Shown here in pieces: positions 34,773-41,637 of a stretch of 64,000 nucleotides of DNA. The DNA lies in assembly GCF_003148745.1 (NCBI RefSeq), contig NZ_QGGU01000002.1, positions 391,070 through 455,069 of the forward strand, written 5' to 3'. Origin of the DNA: Pleionea mediterranea. Lineage in GTDB: Bacteria > Pseudomonadota > Gammaproteobacteria > Enterobacterales > Kangiellaceae. Each line of letters opens with the position of its first letter. The stretch's first letter is position 1. Below the pieces are notes generated by a model. The model was given only the letters and a program-made list of their open reading frames with translations, had not been told where the DNA came from and did no database searches. Both the position numbers and the translations under genes were made by a program.

Positions 34773-34806
34773 TAACTTTATTATGCCGATAAAAGTTGAG
34801 CCTTTA

Positions 34807-35043
34807 TTAGTGTGCCTCTCGTAAGCGAACATCCAGTTGATCGACTATTTCAGCCCAGTCGGAATCATCGGATATGGCCTGATGCAAAAAGTCTTTTTGC
34901 CCTTTGTTCCAGAAATCGGCCTCGAACAAAGATTCCTTATCATCAAGCGGATGCTGCTTAATAAATGACTCAATGGATTTAGAGGTGTTAGGTAAGCCAA
35001 GCTGAGCAAACAGTTCGGACATTGGATGAAAACTGGTTTCCAT
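34807..35043 (-). CDS. DUF2789-family protein
   Basis: A 78-residue helical acidic protein matching the DUF2789 pattern: METSFHPMSELFAQLGLPNTSKSIESFIKQHPL and FWNKGQKDFLHQAISDDSDWAEIVDQLDVRLRE. The function is unknown. Single gene, convergent with the small plus-strand gene before it. Confidence 0.85.
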   Translation of the reverse strand: METSFHPMSELFAQLGLPNTSKSIESFIKQHPLDDKESLFEADFWNKGQKDFLHQAISDDSDWAEIVDQLDVRLREAH

Positions 35044-35186
35044 TATAAGGCCTCTTTAAACGGTTCTTGATTTCAACTTATACAGTTATTATAGGGTAGT
35101 CCGTTAAGGCTCGACAGTAATAGAAGGGCGTATAACAAAACAATATCAAAAGAATTATTGACATTCCATTCGACAATATAAAACCA

Positions 35187-36494
35187 TCAGCAATTAAAGT
35201 ATTGCATCAGAATAGTTTGATAAATATTTCTTAGCGTAATCAGATCATCCACGCTGACTTTCTCATTCACTTGATGAATGGTCGCGTTGCACGCGCCAAT
35301 TTCATAAACTTCACCGCCGAGACTCGCTGCAAACCGACCATCGGAGGTGCCACCCGAAGTTGACAGCGACGGATATCTGCCTGTGGTTTGAAATATGGCT
35401 TGTTCCAGTAAGGTCAGTGCCGAGCCCGGATTAACACTTTGTTTATTCCAGTAGGGCGGACAAGGCCGTTGCCATTGCAATTCAAATTCTGAACCCTCTG
35501 GTTGCACAAGTGCGGTGATTTTCTGTTTTAATTGCTGTTCATTCCAGCGATGACTGTAGCGAATATTAAAGTTAATTTCGCAATACGAAGGACTTACATT
35601 ATCGCTGAACTCACCAGAGTTAATATGAGTGATTTGTAAACTGCTACCGGGGAAGTCAGCACTGCCAGAATCCCATTCTATATTATTCAATGCCTGAATG
35701 ATTTTCGCCATGGGATTAATTGGGTTTCTAATTTGATCTGGGTAAGCAACATGCCCAGGTTTACCGGCCAGTTTAATGCAGCCGGATAACGCACCCCGGC
35801 GGCCAATTTTTATGGTATCGCCAGCTGTAACCCTAGCTGTTGGCTCGCCAACGAGAGAAACATCAAGAGAGACACCCTTTTGTTTTAAATGTTCGATCAT
35901 TGCTTTGGTGCCATATTCAGCTTCACCTTCTTCATCGGACGTTATTAACCAGTAAAACTTACCACGATTGAATTGGCCGCCATTTGTTATAAATTGCTTG
36001 GTAGCGTTTAACATACAGGCGATAGCGGTTTTCATATCAGCCGCACCTCGGCCGTATAAAAAATTATCTTCAACAGTGGCTGCAAACGGAGGGTGTTGCC
36101 AGTGTTTCAAATCTCCAGCAGGTACAACGTCCGTATGGCCAAGAAATGCCATGGTTTTATTTCCAGTACCTATACTTGCGATTAAGTTGGTTACGCCGTT
36201 AACGTCTAATTGTTGGCAGTGAAACCCAAGCGGTTCAAGTTGTTGAATTAACCAGGGAGTGCAGCCTGCATCGTCCGGAGTGATGGATGGTTTTTGAATA
36301 AGTTGTTGTGCAGATTCGATAAGTTGCCTGTTTGCCTCATCTATTTTTTCTGCTGTTGTTTGTTCAATATCAAGATTTGATACTGCAGGCTTCTTTGTTG
36401 CGATGCTTGCTGAAGTATCTGCTGACTTATCTGTTGAAGTATCTGGCTGTAAAGATACTGTTTCTGATGAAACCTTTGTTCTGGCTAAATTCAT
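35187..36494 (-). CDS. dapE: Succinyl-diaminopimelate desuccinylase with N-terminal extension
   Basis: M20 peptidase-family zinc enzyme of the lysine/peptidoglycan pathway, hydrolysing N-succinyl-LL-diaminopimelate. The catalytic core has FLGHTDVVPAGD, YGRGAADMKTAIACML, SDEEGEAEYGT, LVGEPT, GRRGALSG, and the C-terminal STSGGTSDGRF and HQVNEKV. Compared with the usual 375-residue enzyme, it has an extra 55 residues at the N-terminus (MNLARTKVSSETVSLQPDTSTDKSAD...) that are Ser/Thr-rich and low in complexity. The ATG at 36494 is the only good in-frame start upstream of the core, though MTF-like downstream starts are absent. Confidence 0.95.
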   Translation of the reverse strand: MNLARTKVSSETVSLQPDTSTDKSADTSASIATKKPAVSNLDIEQTTAEKIDEANRQLIESAQQLIQKPSITPDDAGCTPWLIQQLEPLGFHCQQLDVNGVTNLIASIGTGNKTMAFLGHTDVVPAGDLKHWQHPPFAATVEDNFLYGRGAADMKTAIACMLNATKQFITNGGQFNRGKFYWLITSDEEGEAEYGTKAMIEHLKQKGVSLDVSLVGEPTARVTAGDTIKIGRRGALSGCIKLAGKPGHVAYPDQIRNPINPMAKIIQALNNIEWDSGSADFPGSSLQITHINSGEFSDNVSPSYCEINFNIRYSHRWNEQQLKQKITALVQPEGSEFELQWQRPCPPYWNKQSVNPGSALTLLEQAIFQTTGRYPSLSTSGGTSDGRFAASLGGEVYEIGACNATIHQVNEKVSVDDLITLRNIYQTILMQYFNC

Positions 36495-36646
36495 TTATAA
36501 GACTCAATTATTTATCGGATAACTGAGTCAGTTTAGAAGTGATCTATGTCAAAAAAACGAATGAATTTTGACAGTTCAATGACGTTGAACTGTTTTAATA
36601 TTGGCTCTGAATTTTTGCGTAACAGCAGTTTGAAGTGAATTGTCGT

Positions 36647-37570
36647 TTAATCGTCTAATAACCCCTGCATAAATCGCTTAACACTGCGAGACAGTGCATT
36701 AAGTTCATAACCGCCTTCAAGAAACGCAATTAATTTTCTTTCGCAAAGTTCATCGGCAAGGGATTTTAGTTCGCGGGCAAAAAAGTAGTAGTCATCGTCT
36801 TCAAAATTAAGTCCCGCCAGTGGATCATCTTTATGGGCATCAAATCCCGCTGACACTAAAATTAAATCAGGTTGATAGGCTTTTATGTCCGGGAGTAGCC
36901 GTTGCTGCCAAAGTTGTTGGATCTGATGACTATTCGTACCGGCTGATAGCGGATAATTGTGAATATTGTCAGCCGATGCTGGCACGCCCGTTCCCGGATA
37001 CAAAGGGTGTTGAAACGTTGAGAACAGAGCAATCGCCGAATGATCAGCGACTATGTCTTCAGTACCGTTACCGTGGTGCACGTCGAAATCGACAATCGCT
37101 ATACGTTTTTTATGGTAGTCGGTGGCGGCGGCTAATGCGCAAATAGCAATGTGATTGAGCAGGCAAAAGCCCATGGCCCTATCGTGTTCGGCATGGTGAC
37201 CGGGCGGGCGAACCGCGCAAAATGCGGTATGAGAGATGGTCTGCTTCTGATGAATCATTTGCAATGCTAACAGGCCCGAGCCTGCCGCGTAACGAGCGGC
37301 ATTTAAACTGGCCGGATTCATGGTGGTATCCGCATCGATCGAATAGTAACCTTCTGTGGGGGCGTGAGCTGTTAATTGTTCTATTAAATGATCCGAGTGC
37401 GCCCGTTTGATGGCTTTAAGAGGGGCCTGAGTGGCGTTTAGTGGTTGCAAAGGGTACTGCTCGGACAGTTGAGTGATAACCTGCTGAATCACTTTAAGGC
37501 GATCCGGTGATTCTGGGTGGGCGTGACCCATTTCATGGGCCAGACAATGTGGGTGTGTTATAACGTACAT
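36647..37570 (-). CDS. Histone-deacetylase-family amidohydrolase (class II-like)
   Basis: A 307-residue zinc amidohydrolase of the HDAC/AcuC/acetylpolyamine family. It begins MYVITHPHCLAHEMGHAHPESPDRL. The active site is intact: AVRPPGHHAEHDRAMGFCLLNHIA (the paired histidines), VDFDVHHGNGTED (zinc Asp/His) and VSAGFDAHKDDPL. In bacteria such enzymes deacetylate polyamines, acetyl-lysine proteins or other small amides. The gene stands alone on the minus strand between dapE and a gene-poor stretch. Confidence 0.92.
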   Translation of the reverse strand: MYVITHPHCLAHEMGHAHPESPDRLKVIQQVITQLSEQYPLQPLNATQAPLKAIKRAHSDHLIEQLTAHAPTEGYYSIDADTTMNPASLNAARYAAGSGLLALQMIHQKQTISHTAFCAVRPPGHHAEHDRAMGFCLLNHIAICALAAATDYHKKRIAIVDFDVHHGNGTEDIVADHSAIALFSTFQHPLYPGTGVPASADNIHNYPLSAGTNSHQIQQLWQQRLLPDIKAYQPDLILVSAGFDAHKDDPLAGLNFEDDDYYFFARELKSLADELCERKLIAFLEGGYELNALSRSVKRFMQGLLDD

Positions 37571-37973
37571 AGAGGCTCCAGAAATTCATTAGCAGCTATT
37601 TCAAAAATGCTGCGGTTGATGATACAGCGTTAAATTGCGACTCAAAATGCTCATTGACTGCGTGTAGACTGTGCTGCTTTGTCAAAACTTGCTTTATCTC
37701 AGCTTCGTTCGCTATTTTTGAGACGCCTTCCAGCAAACTATTGATTAATAAATTTAGCACTGAAATTAAGTGGCATTGTTTATAGCATAGCAAATGAAGG
37801 TTGTTTGTAACTTTTGTTAAGTATGTAATTATGTTTTTAAGATGATTTTTTAAGATAACCTTTTTACAGGTAATGACTGTTTAAATAGTGACTATTTAAA
37901 CAGTGACTTTTTAAAATAATGACTTTGCTAGGTGTAATCTTTTTAAGGGCAAAACTATTTTGAGGTGGATAAC
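37571..37973. other. AT-rich intergenic region between HDAC-like gene and DUF1569 gene
   Basis: About 400 bases. A 65-codon minus-strand frame at 37596-37793 lacks a good ribosome-binding site and reads as chance coding. The right half holds a 29-bp palindrome and a 15-bp direct repeat at about 37874-37918, listed separately, and probably the promoter of the DUF1569 gene. Confidence 0.6.
37876..37904. repeat. 29-bp perfect palindrome (14+1+14) within a 15-bp tandem repeat
   Basis: ACTGTTTAAATAGT (37876-37889) and ACTATTTAAACAGT (37891-37904) are exact reverse complements around a single G. The same bases also read as direct repeats of about 15 bp beginning TGACTNTTTAAA at 37874, 37889 and 37904. 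The palindrome ends 70 bp before the start codon of the DUF1569 gene. Confidence 0.9.
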
Positions 37974-38531
37974 ATGAAGCGACGAACCTTTATTGAACTG
38001 GGGTTAGGCTTGTCAGCGGTAGCCGGTGCTGCGGCTTACGGCTGGTTTTCACTGCGACCGCCCAGAGCAAAAGATTTCACATCGCTTTCAGACGCAATAG
38101 AGTATATCGAAGCGTTACCCAAAAATGCGTTTATTGTTTCATCGGGCTACTGGTCGGCGCATCAGATATTTGTGCACTTAAAACAAAGTGTGGATTATTC
38201 CATGTCAGGGTTCCCTGAGCAGAAGTCTGAGCTGTTTCAAAATACGCTAGGCAGTCTGGCGTATCATTTATTTAAAGCCAAAGGTGGATCGACTCATCGA
38301 TTATTTCAACCAATCCCCGGGGCTGATCCATTACCTGTAAGGGGTAACACCTATCGAGCACTTCAGTCACTGGCGGACTCATTAAAGCAATTCCAACAAC
38401 ATCAGGATTTTCAACCACACTTTGCCTATGGTGATTTGTCCAGGTCACAATATGAGATTGCTCACCTGATGCACATCAATGAGCATTTTTCTGAAATTGA
38501 TGTCGTACTACCGCCCGGTAATAAAAAATAA
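37974..38531 (+). CDS. Tat-exported DUF1569-family protein
   Basis: A 185-residue protein with a twin-arginine-type leader: MKRRTFIELGLGLSAVAGAAAYGW, i.e. RR followed by a hydrophobic stretch. The mature part is a four-helix DinB-like fold of DUF1569 type, with histidines at SGYWSAHQIFVHLKQSVDYSM and ...IAHLMHINEHFSEID that may bind a metal. The ATG at 37974 with GAGGTGG upstream is chosen over GTG 37965. A striking palindrome lies upstream. Substrate unknown. Confidence 0.85.
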   Translation: MKRRTFIELGLGLSAVAGAAAYGWFSLRPPRAKDFTSLSDAIEYIEALPKNAFIVSSGYWSAHQIFVHLKQSVDYSMSGFPEQKSELFQNTLGSLAYHLFKAKGGSTHRLFQPIPGADPLPVRGNTYRALQSLADSLKQFQQHQDFQPHFAYGDLSRSQYEIAHLMHINEHFSEIDVVLPPGNKK

Positions 38532-38573
38532 TGAGTATTTTTAAGTGCAGTTATGTTGAGCGGATTACTACTG

Positions 38574-38615
38574 TATTGAGATAAATATATTGAGACAAAT
38601 GTATTGAGATGATCG
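38574..38615. repeat. Tandem repeat, 14-bp unit, three copies
   Basis: TATTGAGATAAATA, TATTGAGACAAATG and TATTGAGATGATCG start at 38574, 38588 and 38602. They lie between the convergent DUF1569 and M48 protease genes; the third copy ends 4 bp before the M48 stop. Confidence 0.8.
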
Positions 38616-38618
38616 CTA

Positions 38619-40547
38619 CTACAGGAGTTTTGGTACCGGGCAATCGAGATAGCTGCACACCGCCCGAATTAAAATAAATTCATTTTCTTCAACACGATTG
38701 TTGCTGCTAACGCACTGAGCTACGGCATCAATTACTGGCTTTTTTAATATTGGATTTAAACGGGCTAATTGAGTTAATGAACGGTGAAAATTATTGGCGT
38801 TAAACTCAGTTTCCATATAATCACCAGCGGATAGGCCACCAGCGGATAGATTAAAGCTTGCCATCAGTTGTTGATAAAGCTTATTTTTTCGTTCGAAACT
38901 TATTCGGCTGTGGCATAAAAATGTGGCGAGTAACTGTTGAATATCTTCCGCGACCGGTTGAAAACGTTTGATTGTAGCGGCAATGGGTTTTTCCTGCTGC
39001 AGCGATAGTAGGCATAATGCATAAATCACATATTCCTGAAGCGATACCTGTTTATCCCCATCCACCAGTTGTTTGCAGTGCGATAAAAAATCATTTGCTT
39101 GAGAATGTTGGAGCGTTTTTATCCGTGGCAAACTTAATTCAAGCAATAAAAATTGTTGAGTGAGTTTGAGTGATGCCATATCCGGCAGTAGTTCGCCAAT
39201 GGCAACTAAATCTTCCTCAGGCATAAACTGTGACGCCTGATGCATAATATCGGCGCGGGTCATGGTGTTGTTCAGCACGAGCAGACAATAAACAAGGTGT
39301 TCCGGTGTTGCCAATTTATGATTGCCACGGGCCACTTGTTTCAGTATTTCAGGCAGTAAGCTGATCTGCCATTGAGTTGCATCCATATTTTTTGCATTTA
39401 TCTGCCCTGCATTTTCTGTAATGGCACTGGCAATTACGCTGTGATTAAAAAATTCTTCGGCGGTGTTAGCCCGTTGATCGCTGCGTTTTGTTTTTTCTGT
39501 GCTGTCTTGTTGAGACTGTTGCTGATTTTCTGCTGTTGAGTGTTTGGAAAATTCTTTGGCTGAAAAGTAAGGGTTAACCTGTTTGATTCGATCATCTATA
39601 GCGGGGTGGGTTGCCAGTAATCCTGAAAACATTTTTATTGGATGTGAGCGCTCAAAACACATATGACTGAGTTCTTCGGCAGACTTGGTGGTTAAGTGCG
39701 AGCCGGCATGATCCATTTTTATTTTGTACAGCGCATAACTTATACCCTGATTATCGCGGGTGTATTGAACCGCTGAAGCATCCGCTAAAAATTCGCGCTG
39801 TCTTGAAATGGCGGCTTTTATTAAACGGCCAAAAAAGAGTCCTGCGTAGCCCACCAACATTAATGCCACTCCTACCAGCGCCAATTGAGCACCGTTATTT
39901 TTTCGTCGACTGCTATAGCGCTGTGATCGAGTTAAAAACTCACCCAGTTGACCAATAACCAGAATACCGGCCAATATACCAATCAGGTAAATATTAATGC
40001 GCATATCGCCATTAAAGATATGGCTGTACTCATGACCAATAACCCCCTGCAATTCCTGACGATTCAGTTTATCGATACAACCACGGGTAACCGCCAGGCA
40101 AGTGTTGTGCGGCTCGGTGCCAGCAACAAAAGCATTAATGGATGACTCGTTTTCCATTATGTACAGCGATGGCATGGGTATGCCGGAGGCAATGGACATT
40201 TCTTCCACCACATTGATCAAACGTCGCTCAGCGGGATCTTTGGTATTTAACTGGACGCTGCGTGCTCCAGCCATGGAGATGGCTTTATACCCACCGCCTT
40301 TTTTCAGTTGGCTCCACCGAACAAGACTGGTAATGGCAATAACTAGTAGTGTGGCCAGGGATACGCCAATTCCCAGCGGGCCAAAAAAGTAGGCTTGTGG
40401 GCTGCTGCAATAAACATTGCTGACACAGGCTCCAAAATAAATGGCCAGATTAATTAACGCGATAATGCAAATTACCGCGATAACAAAGTAACCAATAAGT
40501 CGTTTGGTTTGGGTTCGGGCCTGTTGTTGATGCTCAAAAAAATTCAT
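38619..40547 (-). CDS. M48-family membrane metalloprotease (HtpX-like)
   Basis: A 642-residue zinc protease. Two N-terminal membrane helices (about 18-40 and 55-75) precede the catalytic domain with GVIGHEYSHIFNGDM (HEXXH) and the third ligand Glu in REFLADASAVQYTRD; further hydrophobic segments flank it. The C-terminal 300 residues (after DDRIKQVNPYF) are a soluble helical extension, Gln/Ser-rich at its start, not found in HtpX of about 290 residues. Downstream of lemA on the same strand; the LemA-M48 pair is common and suggests joint envelope quality control. Confidence 0.92.
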   Translation of the reverse strand: MNFFEHQQQARTQTKRLIGYFVIAVICIIALINLAIYFGACVSNVYCSSPQAYFFGPLGIGVSLATLLVIAITSLVRWSQLKKGGGYKAISMAGARSVQLNTKDPAERRLINVVEEMSIASGIPMPSLYIMENESSINAFVAGTEPHNTCLAVTRGCIDKLNRQELQGVIGHEYSHIFNGDMRINIYLIGILAGILVIGQLGEFLTRSQRYSSRRKNNGAQLALVGVALMLVGYAGLFFGRLIKAAISRQREFLADASAVQYTRDNQGISYALYKIKMDHAGSHLTTKSAEELSHMCFERSHPIKMFSGLLATHPAIDDRIKQVNPYFSAKEFSKHSTAENQQQSQQDSTEKTKRSDQRANTAEEFFNHSVIASAITENAGQINAKNMDATQWQISLLPEILKQVARGNHKLATPEHLVYCLLVLNNTMTRADIMHQASQFMPEEDLVAIGELLPDMASLKLTQQFLLLELSLPRIKTLQHSQANDFLSHCKQLVDGDKQVSLQEYVIYALCLLSLQQEKPIAATIKRFQPVAEDIQQLLATFLCHSRISFERKNKLYQQLMASFNLSAGGLSAGDYMETEFNANNFHRSLTQLARLNPILKKPVIDAVAQCVSSNNRVEENEFILIRAVCSYLDCPVPKLL

Positions 40548-40551
40548 AATG

Positions 40552-40581
40552 AATATTGTCTAAATAAATATCGTCTAAATG
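40552..40581. repeat. Direct repeat, 15-bp unit, two copies
   Basis: AATATTGTCTAAATA and AATATCGTCTAAATG lie next to each other between lemA and the M48 gene. Confidence 0.7.
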
Positions 40582-40635
40582 ATATTAATGAGTCGTGCTG
40601 AAGCTGATATTTTTAACGGCATTTTTTAAAAGACG

Positions 40636-41220
40636 TTATTCAAACGAGACTTTCACCGCTTTACGAACATCAATTTCATCCACTTCAAATAATTGAGCTT
40701 CATTAAAGTTGAATTTTCCGGCCACCAGGTTGCCAGGAAACTGCTCTCGATAAGTGTTATAAAACATCACCGCATCATTGTAGGCCTGCCGGGCAAACGC
40801 TACTTTGTTTTCAGTGGTTGTCAGTTCTTCCATCAAACTTTGCATGGTTTGATTAGCTTTAATATCCGGGTAGTTTTCCATCACTGCAAAAAATTTACCC
40901 ATGGCACCGGTTAAAGCGCTTTCGGCTCCAATAAGGGATTGAATGGATTGAGCGTCGGAGGGATCCGCTGCCGCTTGCTGGCTGGCAGAAACTGCTTGAG
41001 AGCGAGCATTAATAACCGCTTCAAGGGTTTCTCGTTCATGCTTCATAAAACTTTTTGCGGTTTCTACCAGATTGGGGATGAGATCGTAGCGTCGGTTAAG
41101 TTGAACATCTATTTGTGAGAAAGCGTTTTTAAATCTATTTTTCAGACTTACCAGCTTGTTGTAAATGGCAATAATGTAAACCACTAAAACCAGTAGCAGA
41201 CCTAAGATAATCCACTCCAT
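40636..41220 (-). CDS. lemA: LemA-family protein
   Basis: A 194-residue protein: one N-terminal membrane helix (WIILGLLLVLVVYIIAIYN), then the LemA helical domain with FKNAFSQIDVQLNRRYDLIPNLVETAKSFMKHE, ENYPDIKANQTMQSLMEELTTTENKVAFARQAYNDAVMFYNT and FPGNLVAGKFNF. All core motifs are present and the length is normal. It sits directly upstream of the M48 protease, and a coiled-coil small membrane protein precedes it, so the three likely form one transcription unit. Confidence 0.95.
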   Translation of the reverse strand: MEWIILGLLLVLVVYIIAIYNKLVSLKNRFKNAFSQIDVQLNRRYDLIPNLVETAKSFMKHERETLEAVINARSQAVSASQQAAADPSDAQSIQSLIGAESALTGAMGKFFAVMENYPDIKANQTMQSLMEELTTTENKVAFARQAYNDAVMFYNTYREQFPGNLVAGKFNFNEAQLFEVDEIDVRKAVKVSFE

Positions 41221-41270
41221 AACCCTCTCCTCTAATCGATGTTTTTAAATTCTTTATTTATAAACCGATT

Positions 41271-41516
41271 CTAGTTTTTATGGCTAGAGTCGGCTGTTTT
41301 AAGATTATCAAATTCACGGCGTAGAGTTTCACTGGGATCCGTGACAATTTTTTCTAACGCTTGTATGCGTTTTTCCAGTTGTTCAAGCCTATCGAGTTTT
41401 TGTTTTAACTCATCGTCCTGTTGGTTGTTGGCTTTTTTATTTTTGATGTGATACTTCCAGACTTCCGCACCCATAATAATGAATACAATTAAAGTCGCGT
41501 ACTTAAAAAATTCCAT
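41271..41516 (-). CDS. Small membrane protein with coiled coil (PspB-like)
   Basis: An 81-residue protein with an N-terminal membrane helix (YATLIVFIIMGAEVW) followed by a charged coiled coil ending LEQLEKRIQALEKIVTDPSETLRREFDNL. The shape and the RIQALEKIVTD block resemble PspB and PspB-like envelope-stress proteins. It precedes lemA by 50 bp on the same strand and is divergent from glnE. Role inferred only from shape. Confidence 0.65.
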   Translation of the reverse strand: MEFFKYATLIVFIIMGAEVWKYHIKNKKANNQQDDELKQKLDRLEQLEKRIQALEKIVTDPSETLRREFDNLKTADSSHKN

Positions 41517-41637
41517 GAGGTACTCCTGTAGCTGAAAACCTTTTAGTGGATTGATTATTCCAATACTGGTCTGGAGGAAACTCAGGCATCACGTTATAGT
41601 AACCCTATCAGACACTTACTTCTACCAGAAGAGCATT

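Noticed and set aside
37596..37793. 65-codon minus-strand open frame
   Set aside because: No ribosome-binding site, unusual composition, no recognisable domain; it lies in an AT-rich non-coding stretch.
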